Shown here piece by piece: positions 25,694-32,852 of a stretch of 64,000 nucleotides of DNA; positions within the stretch are counted from its first letter, which is position 1, and each line of letters starts with the position of its first letter. The stretch is from DASVUC01 sp036387255 (lineage in GTDB: Bacteria; Planctomycetota; Phycisphaerae; Tepidisphaerales; Tepidisphaeraceae): contig DASVUC010000120.1 of the NCBI GenBank assembly GCA_036387255.1, forward strand, positions 28,871 through 92,870. Direction: 5' to 3'. The position numbers and the translations under genes were made by a program. A model generated the notes under the pieces. That model was not told the DNA's origin. It did no database searches and saw nothing but the letters and a program-made list of their open reading frames with translations.

Positions 25694-26752
25694 TTAGCGC
25701 AGCGGGCTGCGAATGATCTTCTCGTAAATCGCTTCCAACTGATCCAGGTGATGCTCGTAAGAAAGCTTCGGCCGAAGCTCCAGACAAGCTGCCCTCATCC
25801 GCCCCCGAAGCTCCGCATCCAGCATCTTCCTCATCGCCCCCGCCAGCGCCTCCGCATCCTGCGGATCTTCCAGCACAAACCCGTGCACCCCATCCGTCAT
25901 GATCTCGCACGCGCCATTGAACTTCGTCGAGATCACCGGCAACCCCATCGCCAGCGCCTCCAGCACCACCAGGCTGCACGGGTCATGCTTCGTCGGCAGC
26001 ACAAAAACGTCCGACTGCGCGTACAGCGGAACAGGGTCGTTCGTCGAGTCAATCCGCCGAACGTCTTTCATCGGCGGAAGATGAAAAGAACGGCTTGGCC
26101 GCCCCACCACTGTCAGGCGGAGGCGCTCATCATCCAGCGTCCGCATGGCGGCAATAGTGGGACCCAATCCCTTGCGCTCGAAATCGTGTCCAATGAATAG
26201 CATCTCCACCGTCTCGCGCGCTGACTGTGCCTGCGGCACAAACTGCTCCAGATCCACCGCGTTGAAGAGTGTTTCCAAACGCTCTGTAGACAGGGGGTAG
26301 TGCTTGAGCACGAACTGCTTGATGTAATTCGACAGACACAGCACGACAGGCCCGTTCGAGCGCAGCAATAGCTCCCGCTCCACCTCCGCCATGCGCTTCC
26401 GCCGCGGGTTGAAGTGCACGTTCAATCTCCCCAGCGCCTCGGCCGCAATCCCCGCGTGCGGGTGATACAAATCGCAACGCCGCACCGGCAGCATCGCGTG
26501 CACGATGTCGTAACGCTCCGTCGCGAGGTGCGCATCGAGCGCATAGAGAAACGCTCGATACTTCCCCGCGCGCGTGATCCCCCGCGCGGCGATGGTCACC
26601 TTTTGCACCTGCTCGACTGCGCCGTTGAAACTGCTCGCCAGCAGCGACACCGCGTGCCCGCGCCGCGCCAGCGCCCGCGCCAGATCGATCGTATACCGCT
26701 CCGCGCCCCCGCGCGAAGGATCCGCGTGCAGGATGACCAGTGCCACCTTCAA
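25694..26752 (-). CDS. Family 4 glycosyltransferase, LPS core (WaaG-like)
   Basis: This 352-residue protein is a GT-B enzyme. The start KVALVILHADPSRGGAERYT has the acceptor-side GGAE motif. The donor side has LFIGHDFERKGLG, YAQSDVFVLPTKHDPCSLVVLEALAMGLPVI and the retaining E-x7-E arrangement (EALAMGLP). ARGITRAGKYRAFLYALD and NGPVVLCLSNYIKQ are close to WaaG, the glucosyltransferase that adds the first hexose to the LPS core. The next gene upstream on the strand encodes a WaaP-like kinase, and they overlap by four bases (ATGA), so the pair probably builds a phosphorylated LPS core at the inner membrane's cytoplasmic face. Confidence 0.85.
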   Translation of the reverse strand: MKVALVILHADPSRGGAERYTIDLARALARRGHAVSLLASSFNGAVEQVQKVTIAARGITRAGKYRAFLYALDAHLATERYDIVHAMLPVRRCDLYHPHAGIAAEALGRLNVHFNPRRKRMAEVERELLLRSNGPVVLCLSNYIKQFVLKHYPLSTERLETLFNAVDLEQFVPQAQSARETVEMLFIGHDFERKGLGPTIAAMRTLDDERLRLTVVGRPSRSFHLPPMKDVRRIDSTNDPVPLYAQSDVFVLPTKHDPCSLVVLEALAMGLPVISTKFNGACEIMTDGVHGFVLEDPQDAEALAGAMRKMLDAELRGRMRAACLELRPKLSYEHHLDQLEAIYEKIIRSPLR

Positions 26753-27537
26753 GCCAGGTCCCTCGGGATCGATACATTCCGGCCCGGCTGCTTCTCCCGA
26801 AGCTTCTCATCGTGCCGCGCGATCCACGCCGCCTTCCGTTCGATCCCCTTCACCAGCGGCGCCGGCGACGGCATCCCCCGCTGCTCCGCGTATCGCTGAA
26901 GCCACGCCAACCGCTGCTCATCGCTGATCGGCAGCGCCATCGTGCTGTACCAGAACTGCGCCAGGTCCTTGCGGATCCACCGCTGCCGTGTGAAGAAATT
27001 CGTCAGCTTTCCCACCCGTGCCGCATCGATCAGCCGCACATCAGTGGGATCATCCGCCTTCACGAAGAAGTGACACAGGTATAAATCGCGATGATGCAGC
27101 CCGCGGTTGTGCAATCGCCCGGCCAGGTCCGCCGTCGCATCCCGCACCTGATCAAACGGGAGGCCCCGCTCGATCAGCTTGTCCGCCGGTTCATAACCTG
27201 CCAGATCTCCGGTGATCACAAAACTTCGCCCATCCGCCAATTGCCCCCACCCCACCAGCGACACCGTCGGGATCTCCGCGCCCATCAGCGCCTGAATCGC
27301 CCCCGCCTCCTGATCCGCCGGCGAGTGCTTCTCCTCGCTCGTTCGATATCGCTTGATATGCAGCCGGATCTTCCGCCCCTGCCAGTCCGCATCCAGCGTG
27401 CAGTTCTCCCGCTCCGGAATCGACCGCCACACGCGAATCTCCGGATGATCGAACACCGTATCCGCATCCAGCCCCACCTCGCGCATCAGCGACTGGTACT
27501 GTGGCGCAATGCGAAAGCTCGACCCCGTTTCCCTCAT
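26749..27537 (-). CDS. Lipopolysaccharide core kinase, WaaP/InaA family
   Basis: This 262-residue protein is an atypical protein-kinase-fold enzyme. IRLHIKRYRTSE near residues 57-68 supplies the nucleotide-binding Lys. The catalytic loop is NRGLHHRDLYLCHFFV, with the family's H-R-D-L-Y-x-x-H motif, and RLIDAARV corresponds to the metal-binding D-x-A/G. WaaP phosphorylates heptose or Kdo in the LPS inner core, which strengthens the outer membrane. The gene is translationally coupled to the WaaG-like gene downstream. Its presence supports a Gram-negative outer membrane with an LPS-like molecule. Confidence 0.82.
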   Translation of the reverse strand: MRETGSSFRIAPQYQSLMREVGLDADTVFDHPEIRVWRSIPERENCTLDADWQGRKIRLHIKRYRTSEEKHSPADQEAGAIQALMGAEIPTVSLVGWGQLADGRSFVITGDLAGYEPADKLIERGLPFDQVRDATADLAGRLHNRGLHHRDLYLCHFFVKADDPTDVRLIDAARVGKLTNFFTRQRWIRKDLAQFWYSTMALPISDEQRLAWLQRYAEQRGMPSPAPLVKGIERKAAWIARHDEKLREKQPGRNVSIPRDLA

Positions 27538-27541
27538 TTCC

Positions 27542-27597
27542 TCTTTCGAATTTTGAATTTGTTTCGGATTTCGTGCTTCGAATTTCGTGCTTTGCGT
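27542..27597. repeat. AT-rich repeat word (family C), single arm
   Basis: The spacer between the kinase gene and purU consists of TTCGAATTTTGAATTTG followed by TTTCGGATTTCGTGCTTCG. The same words recur at 28521-28760 and 29132-29275. The spacer is much poorer in G+C than either neighbour. Confidence 0.75.
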
Positions 27598-28485
27598 TCA
27601 GCGGCTCTCCCTCATGAACCGGCTCATTCCCGGCTTAAAGATCACCTTCCCCTCCACCACCACCAGCTCCTCATTCAGGAACAGCTCCACCGCCTTGGAC
27701 AGCACATTCGCCTCCAGGGTCAGCCCCTTCTCCTTCACATCATCCAGCGTGTCGCTGCCCACATTGATGTGGAACACATCCTGCAAAATCACCGGCCCCT
27801 CATCCAGCTGCTCGGTGACAAAGTGGGCCGTGCACCCATGCACGCGCACGCCGCTCTCGTACGCTTGCCGGTATGGAGCCGCCCCCGGAAAATACGGCAA
27901 GAGCGACGGGTGGATGTTGATAATCCGGCTCGGAAACGCCTGCACGACTTCACTCGGCAGGATCCGCATGTACCGCGCCAGCACAATCAAGTCCGGCTTG
28001 TACTCGCGCAAGGACTTCAGCAGCCAGTCAAAATGCTCCTGCGGGTTCTGCGATGACTTCCACCCGAACGCATAGCCGGCGCTCTTCGCCATCGGCTCCA
28101 GGTCCGGGTGGTTGGCCAGCACGCACGCCACCTGCCCGTGCAGTTTCCCCTCCTTGAAATCATGAATAAGCTGCTCCAGGCAGTGCGGTTCCTTGCTCAC
28201 CAGCAGCGCCACGCGCTTCGCCCGCGCCTCGGAGTGCAGGTGCACCCGCACTTCCATGTCGATCTTCTTCCCCAACTCGATCAGCCCCGTGATCAGCGCG
28301 GAGAGGTCAACGGAAATGTCCTTCAGGTCCACCAGCATATCCATGACGAAGAAACCGCGGACAACCCGCTGCTCCATGTCCTGGATATTGATCCCCCGCT
28401 CGGCCATGTACGTCGCGAACTGCGCCACGACGCCCTTCTGGTCCTTGCCTAAAACACTGACGACCGCGAGCACTTCAGATGCCAT
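27598..28485 (-). CDS. purU: Formyltetrahydrofolate deformylase PurU
   Basis: This 295-residue protein has an N-terminal ACT domain (residues 1-85, GKDQKGVVAQFATYMAERGINI) and a formyltransferase-fold domain. RVALLVSKEPHCLEQLI begins the latter. Catalytic Asn and His are in RIINIHPSLLPYFPGA, and Asp is in VTEQLDEGPVI. PurU hydrolyses 10-formyl-tetrahydrofolate to formate and tetrahydrofolate, balancing one-carbon pools, and the ACT domain senses glycine or methionine. Length and order match the family. Family C repeats flank the gene on both sides. Confidence 0.95.
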   Translation of the reverse strand: MASEVLAVVSVLGKDQKGVVAQFATYMAERGINIQDMEQRVVRGFFVMDMLVDLKDISVDLSALITGLIELGKKIDMEVRVHLHSEARAKRVALLVSKEPHCLEQLIHDFKEGKLHGQVACVLANHPDLEPMAKSAGYAFGWKSSQNPQEHFDWLLKSLREYKPDLIVLARYMRILPSEVVQAFPSRIINIHPSLLPYFPGAAPYRQAYESGVRVHGCTAHFVTEQLDEGPVILQDVFHINVGSDTLDDVKEKGLTLEANVLSKAVELFLNEELVVVEGKVIFKPGMSRFMRESR

Positions 28486-28520
28486 AGATTTTCAAGTGTA
28501 CGCGAGTCGAGGGGAAGCGG

Positions 28521-28760
28521 GAAATCCGGAGCACGAAATCCGAAGCTCGAAGTTCGAAACAAATCGAAATAGGAAATCCCAAACAAATTCAAAATTCAAA
28601 CAGGAAAATTCAAAACCCCGCGTGCGCCTCGCCTCACCGCGCTGTGCTCCCCGTTTCGAATTTTCCCCTTTCCCCGTTTCGGATTTGTTTGGGATTTCTT
28701 ATTTCGAATTTGTTTCGGATTTCGGATTTCGGATTTCGAATTTCGGATTTCGGATTTCCC
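28521..28760. repeat. Long AT-rich imperfect inverted repeat (family C)
   Basis: The left arm is made of GCACGAAATCCGAAGCTCG, AAACAAATTCAAAATTC and similar words. The right arm carries their reverse complements: TTTCGAATTTGTTTCGG and four repeats of ATTTCGGATTTCGG. The centre is a GC-rich loop of about 30 bases. Translation of the right arm gives the well-known spurious pattern FGFRISDFGFRI. No gene was seen in it. It could be a MITE-like non-autonomous element or a large transcript hairpin. Confidence 0.7.
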
Positions 28761-28763
28761 CCC

Positions 28764-29123
28764 CTACTCCACCACCCCTTCCCCGGAAACCAGTTCCCCT
28801 CCCTCGCTCGACACAATTCCCCCGGCCCCCTCTGCGTTGCTCCACGCGTCGCCCATGAAAACATCGTTCTCGTAAAAGACCCGCAAGGTGATCGCGTCGA
28901 TCCGCTCCCACGCCGCCGCGCCCTGCGCCCCGATCACCAGCCCGCTCACATCCCCCGTCGGATCCGCGATCGCCCTCGAGAAGATCCACGAAGCCGCGTT
29001 GGCCAGCTCCGTCGCCGCCACCCGCGCCACCGAGACCGGGGCGGGAGGAGGCGGCGCGGGCGGCGCACCGCGCTTTGCGACGCGATGACGCTTGCGATAT
29101 TGGACGGGTGTGGGGAAGAGCAC
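28764..29123 (-). CDS. Hypothetical protein with VQYRKRHR start
   Basis: This 119-residue frame starts with GTG. The N-terminus TPVQYRKRHRVAKRG followed by a proline-rich stretch recalls small proteins I associate with Planctomycetes and Verrucomicrobia. The middle (ATELANAASWIFSRAIADPTGDVSGLVIGAQGAAAWERIDAI) looks like a folded domain. There is no membrane helix. It lies downstream on the same strand of another poorly known gene at 29279-29959, and repeats separate the two. Its function is unknown. Coding status rests on the codon bias and this N-terminal motif. Confidence 0.5.
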   Translation of the reverse strand: MLFPTPVQYRKRHRVAKRGAPPAPPPPAPVSVARVAATELANAASWIFSRAIADPTGDVSGLVIGAQGAAAWERIDAITLRVFYENDVFMGDAWSNAEGAGGIVSSEGGELVSGEGVVE

Positions 29124-29131
29124 GGGTGTTT

Positions 29132-29275
29132 ACAAATCCGAAATTCGAAGCACGAAATCCGAAACAACTCCAAAATTCGAAGAAGAAAGGTCGGAAACGA
29201 CGGCGCGCTTCAGTCAGTCCCCTTTTGAATTTCGAGTTTGTTTCGAACTTCGGATTTCGTGCTTCGTGCTTTCCT
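29132..29275. repeat. AT-rich inverted repeat (family C), third copy
   Basis: The left arm AAATCCGAAATTCGAAGCAC plus GAAATCCGAAACAACTCC pairs with the right arm GAATTTCGAGTTTGTTTCG plus CGGATTTCGTGCTTCG. About 50 bases of ordinary composition separate the arms. It fills the space between two minus-strand hypothetical genes. Confidence 0.7.
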
Positions 29276-29278
29276 CAA

Positions 29279-29959
29279 TTACGCGGCCAGCGAAACGCTT
29301 CCTCCCGGCAGATTCGTCCCGACCGGCGCACAGATCGGGCCGGACTGTTTTCTCGGGTTGAACCAGAACGCCGTCAGCCACACTTTCGCGCCGGCCGCGA
29401 GCGTGTTGGGGAACGGGACGGAGACTTTCGTCTTGCCGGTGTTGCCGACGAACTGCCAGGCGCTGATATCGCCCGGCGCCGTAGCGCCGACGAACGTGAA
29501 GACCGATGCCCCGCTCACGCCCGCGGGTTTCCCGCGCTTGCCGGCGACGGCGGCATCGTGCAGCTTGATGTTCACCGTCCACCCGCTGACCGAGACGACG
29601 TCCAACCCCGGCGCATCGCTTGGCGGAGGAATCGGCGAGGGGGCGCTGCGCACGGTCAGCCCGAGCGCCAGCTTCTGCGCGTTGGTGACCGATGCCGTCC
29701 CCTGCACCAGGTCGGCCAGCAGCCGCGCGTTGGCCTTGAGGTTGCCGCGTGCCGTGTTCTTGGTCGGCACCGCCGAGCGCGTCCGGATCGCCGGATCGCA
29801 CGCGACGAGTGCCGTGGCATACGCATCGTGCAGCGTCCCGTACGCGCTGGCCAGCGCCGTGGTCAGGCCATACGCCGTCGGCGTCGCGACGATCAGCGTC
29901 TTGAAATTCAGACTCCACGCCAGCAAACCGCTGTCGGAGTTGGGCAGAAAACCACTCAT
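29279..29959 (-). CDS. Conserved hypothetical protein of a planctomycete-type family
   Basis: This is a 226-residue protein. The ATG at 29959 is preceded by GAGGAG with good spacing, and the frame upstream of it is repeat sequence. Residues 1-115 are helical (LLAWSLNFKTLIVATPTAYGLT, then NTARGNLKANARLLADLVQG). Residues 125-226 look like a small beta-sandwich of the fibronectin type (VVSVSGWTVNIKLHD, FTFVGATAPGDISAWQFVG, AGAKVWLTAFWFNPRKQSG). I recall homologues with the same LLAWSxNFxTLI start in several Planctomycetes, where they are uncharacterised. There is no signal peptide. A phased array of 21-bp repeats lies upstream at 30065-30274. Confidence 0.65.
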   Translation of the reverse strand: MSGFLPNSDSGLLAWSLNFKTLIVATPTAYGLTTALASAYGTLHDAYATALVACDPAIRTRSAVPTKNTARGNLKANARLLADLVQGTASVTNAQKLALGLTVRSAPSPIPPPSDAPGLDVVSVSGWTVNIKLHDAAVAGKRGKPAGVSGASVFTFVGATAPGDISAWQFVGNTGKTKVSVPFPNTLAAGAKVWLTAFWFNPRKQSGPICAPVGTNLPGGSVSLAA

Positions 29960-30064
29960 AGAGGGCTCCTCGAAAAGGAAAAATTCACGGCGAACTTTTA
30001 ATTCCATCGTCCCCCCGCGGGGCCGACCGAAGCGCGCCCCGGCAGCAAAAACCAAAACTTCCCC

Positions 30065-30274
30065 CGTGAATTCCCACGAACCCGCCGCGGATTCCAGCGA
30101 ATCACCCGCTGTTTCCAGCCCATTCGTCTCGAAATCGCGCGCATCAATTCCAAGTTCCAGCGAATCCCTCCCGCATTCCAGCGCATCCGTCTTTGATTCC
30201 AACGAATCCATCGCTCATTCCAGCACGTCCGTCCCTGATCCCATCGCCTCAGCCCCTGATCTCATCGCGCGGAT
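30065..30274. repeat. Ten phased degenerate 21-bp tandem repeats
   Basis: Ten consecutive units of exactly 21 bases can be aligned without gaps. The core is ATTCCAGCGAATC (for example units at 30086, 30149 and 30191), and the best-kept positions are the TTCCAGCG and the following (A/C)ATCC. The units are diverged from each other. Read on the minus strand in one frame they give a seven-residue pattern such as DSLESKT, DALECGR, DSLELGI. That frame has no ribosome-binding site of its own and runs into the next gene's frame. There are no spacers, so it is not a CRISPR. Confidence 0.85.
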
Positions 30275-30287
30275 GAAGAATTTGAAC

Positions 30288-30361
30288 ACAAAGACACAAA
30301 GACACAGAGGCGTTCTCACTCGGCCGGGAACGCGCTGTGTCTCTGTGACTCTGTGTCGATA
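30288..30361. repeat. Inverted repeat with ACACAAAGACACAGAG words (family D)
   Basis: ACACAAAGACACAAAGACAC on the left pairs imperfectly with TGTGTCTCTGTGACTCTGTG on the right around a GC-rich loop. Together with the 21-bp array it occupies the 470-base gap between the genes at 29279-29959 and 30427-30939. No gene is supported there. Confidence 0.7.
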
Positions 30362-30426
30362 ATTTGGGTGATGTCCCCCTTTCTGTTTCCTGATTGGCAA
30401 CATCGACGCGATGGTACAATTGCGGC

Positions 30427-30939
30427 GTGAAACCGCTTCCGCGTCATCTTCAGATCCTCGTCGCGGTGGCTTGCGGCGCAGCGGCAGTGCTGCTGCCGGA
30501 GGCGTACCAGCGGATCATCCCGTATGCCGTGGTGGGACTGCTCCTCCTGGTGCTGCTCGCTTTCCTGCTGATCTACATTCTGTGGCAATGGCAGCTTCAT
30601 CATCCGCGATCGGAGCCGCAGCCGCCTCCTCCGCCAATGCCCTGTCCGCGATGCGCCTGCACGGAACATGATTACAAAGTCGGCGGGTTTTGGGACGGGG
30701 TGAAGGACCCAGTCAGTGGAGTCCGTCCGGGCGGCACGTTTGGCTACGGCGTGTGCAAGCGATGTGGTGCACGCTGGGGACAGTGGGATCAAGCGCCGCC
30801 GTATGTCGCGGCGGTGGATGAGTGGAATCGCGAGGTGGAAGGGCCCGAAGCCAAACGTGCCGAACAATTGCGGCTGTGGACGGAGCATCACGCAAAACGA
30901 GCAGAGACGGCTTCGACGAACAAAACGGATCATTCCTGA
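30427..30939 (+). CDS. Membrane protein with C-terminal zinc-ribbon-like domain
   Basis: From the GTG at 30427 the product has 170 residues. A TTG 33 bases upstream is an alternative. Two adjacent membrane helices (LQILVAVACGAAAVLLPEAY and IIPYAVVGLLLLVLLAFLLIYIL) are followed by a proline-rich linker. A cytoplasmic segment then has CPRCAC (about residues 77-82) and CKRCGARWG (about 116-124), two Cys knuckles that could bind zinc. The tail is charged. No family is recognised, and the function is unknown. Confidence 0.65.
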   Translation: MKPLPRHLQILVAVACGAAAVLLPEAYQRIIPYAVVGLLLLVLLAFLLIYILWQWQLHHPRSEPQPPPPPMPCPRCACTEHDYKVGGFWDGVKDPVSGVRPGGTFGYGVCKRCGARWGQWDQAPPYVAAVDEWNREVEGPEAKRAEQLRLWTEHHAKRAETASTNKTDHS

Positions 30940-31051
30940 TTCTGGCTGACGGCTGAGAGCTGACCGCTGACGGCTTCTCCCACCCTCACATCGGAGGGGC
31001 TTGAATGGCGGAAGGAAAGATGGGCGAGGAATAAGGTGACATCGCACCATT

Positions 31052-31193
31052 GACTCACCACGGAGAGCACGGAGGGACACGGAGAGGGAGTTCATTGCCA
31101 AGAGCCGGGTCAATGCACGCCGCTTCGCGGCCTTTGCGCCTTCGCGGTACAAAAATGTCTTTTTCCGTGCGCCTCCGTGATCTCCGTGGTGAG
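31052..31193. repeat. Inverted repeat with CACCACGGAGA words (family E)
   Basis: CTCACCACGGAGAGCACGGA at the left and its complement TCCGTGATCTCCGTGGTGAG at the right flank about 90 bases that also contain the word CTTTGCGCCTTCGCGGTAC. A further half-copy (CGCCACGGAGACG, about 31248-31260) supplies the ribosome-binding site of the next gene. The gap 30940-31261 holds no other feature. Confidence 0.75.
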
Positions 31194-31261
31194 CGGGACG
31201 CACAGTGGAAAGGGACTGCCGCTCGGTTACGATCTCCCCGACACTCGCCACGGAGACGCTC

Positions 31262-32782
31262 TTGACCACGACCGAAGCCCTCACGCCTCCCACCAAAACC
31301 CCTCCTCCTTCCCTGCACGAGATCATCCGGACCACGCCCCCCGCGCCGACCTCGCAGCGCCTCGTCTCGCTCGACATCTTCCGCGGCATCACCATCGCCG
31401 CCATGCTGCTGGTGAACAATCCGGGCAAAGGCGCCGCCTTCGCCCCACTCGAGCACGCCGACTGGCACGGCTGGACGCCCACGGACCTCATCTTCCCCTT
31501 CTTCCTCTTCATTGTCGGCGTCGCCATCCCCTTCTCCATGTCCAAGCGTGGCCCGCGCAAAAGCAAATTGCACCTCATCGGCACCATCTGGTTCCGCGCC
31601 TTCTCCATCTTCCTCCTCGGCGCGCTCCTCACCGCCCTCCCCTTTTCCATGTCCCCGCTCCCGGACGGCTACAACCTGCTCCGCTTCCTCCGCGTCTTCA
31701 CCTGGACCTACTGCATCCTCGCCATCGCGATGACGCTCTTCCCCTGGAAGCGCAGCACCCATTGGCGCTGGATCATCCCCGCTCTGGGCATCGGCCTCTG
31801 GCTGCTGATGATCGCCATCCACTACGCCAACAAGGATGCCCTCGCCGCGGGTCTTCCCGACAGCTTCAACTTTGGCAACGGCGCCCTCACCCCTTACCGC
31901 TTCCGCATTCCCGGCGTTCTCCAGCGAATCGGCATCTGCTACGGCGCCGCCGCCACCATCGCCGTCCTTGCCGGCTGGCGCGCGTGCCTCATCAGCGCCA
32001 TCCTCCTCTGCGCCGCCTACTCGGCGGTCATGCTCAAGCTCCCCTACCCGAACCACGTCACCGGCTCGCTCACCGAACACGACAACCTCGCCCGCCGCAT
32101 CGACGAAAAAGTCTTCCGCGCCCACAACTACGGCGAATACCCCGACCCCGAAGGCCTCCTCTCCACCCTCCCCGCCATCGCCTCACCCCTCCTGGGCATC
32201 TGCGTCGGCGCCTGGCTCCGCAACAACCGCTCACCCGCCGAGCGCTGCGCCGGCCTCCTCGCCGCCGGCGTCCTCGTCGCAATTCTCGGCTACTGCCTCC
32301 ACTCCTGGCTCATGCCCATCAACAAGAAGATCTGGACCCCCTCCTTCGTCGTCTTCACCACCGGCATGGGCATGCTCGGACTCGGCACCATCTTCTGGTT
32401 CGTCGACGTCAAATCCCCCCTTGAGCCGCGCTCCGCCCTCCGCCGCTTCGCCCGCGGAGCGCTCTGGACCCCGTTCCGCATCTTCGGCACCAACGCCATC
32501 GCCGCCTTCGTTGCCGCCGGTATCGTCACACGCCTCATGCTCATGATCCCGATCAAGAAGGATCTCCTCACCGGCCGCACCATCACCCTCATCACCTTCT
32601 GCAAAGACCAGTGCGCTAACGGACTGCACGCGCTCTCCCACCAACTCCAATCCCTCTCGCCCCACATCCCCGCCATCGACACCCCCGGCCTCACCAGCCT
32701 GACCTACTCGCTCGGCTACATCCTGGTCATCCTGCTCATCATGTCCCTCCTCTATGTCTTCCGCGTCTTCGTCAAAGTCTGA
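31262..32782 (+). CDS. HGSNAT/NagX-type (DUF5009) multipass membrane acyltransferase-like protein
   Basis: I choose the TTG at 31262 because GGAG lies seven bases upstream, and a GTG at 31205 sits inside repeat sequence. The product has 506 residues and about ten membrane helices. The opening RLVSLDIFRGITIAAMLLVNNPG followed by HADWHGWTPTDLIFPFFLFIVG is the signature of heparan-alpha-glucosaminide N-acetyltransferase-like proteins. Its conserved His and Asp residues are used in human HGSNAT to move acetyl groups across a membrane to glucosamine. Bacterial members (NagX) sit in GlcNAc-use loci. I infer a role in amino-sugar acetylation or uptake. A GT39-like gene follows. Confidence 0.85.
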   Translation: MTTTEALTPPTKTPPPSLHEIIRTTPPAPTSQRLVSLDIFRGITIAAMLLVNNPGKGAAFAPLEHADWHGWTPTDLIFPFFLFIVGVAIPFSMSKRGPRKSKLHLIGTIWFRAFSIFLLGALLTALPFSMSPLPDGYNLLRFLRVFTWTYCILAIAMTLFPWKRSTHWRWIIPALGIGLWLLMIAIHYANKDALAAGLPDSFNFGNGALTPYRFRIPGVLQRIGICYGAAATIAVLAGWRACLISAILLCAAYSAVMLKLPYPNHVTGSLTEHDNLARRIDEKVFRAHNYGEYPDPEGLLSTLPAIASPLLGICVGAWLRNNRSPAERCAGLLAAGVLVAILGYCLHSWLMPINKKIWTPSFVVFTTGMGMLGLGTIFWFVDVKSPLEPRSALRRFARGALWTPFRIFGTNAIAAFVAAGIVTRLMLMIPIKKDLLTGRTITLITFCKDQCANGLHALSHQLQSLSPHIPAIDTPGLTSLTYSLGYILVILLIMSLLYVFRVFVKV

Positions 32783-32852
32783 TGCCTCTGACTTCTTCGC
32801 CCTTCTTCCCCATCGCTGCACGCAAGCGAAACCCGTGCTACGATCCCCACCC

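Noticed and set aside
28644..29228. A plus-strand frame encoding FGFRISDFGFRI-type repeats
   Set aside because: It is translation of the AT-rich repeat family C. This pattern is a known source of spurious predicted proteins.
30065..30274. CRISPR array
   Set aside because: The 21-bp units are directly adjacent with no spacers and are too diverged. No cas gene is present.
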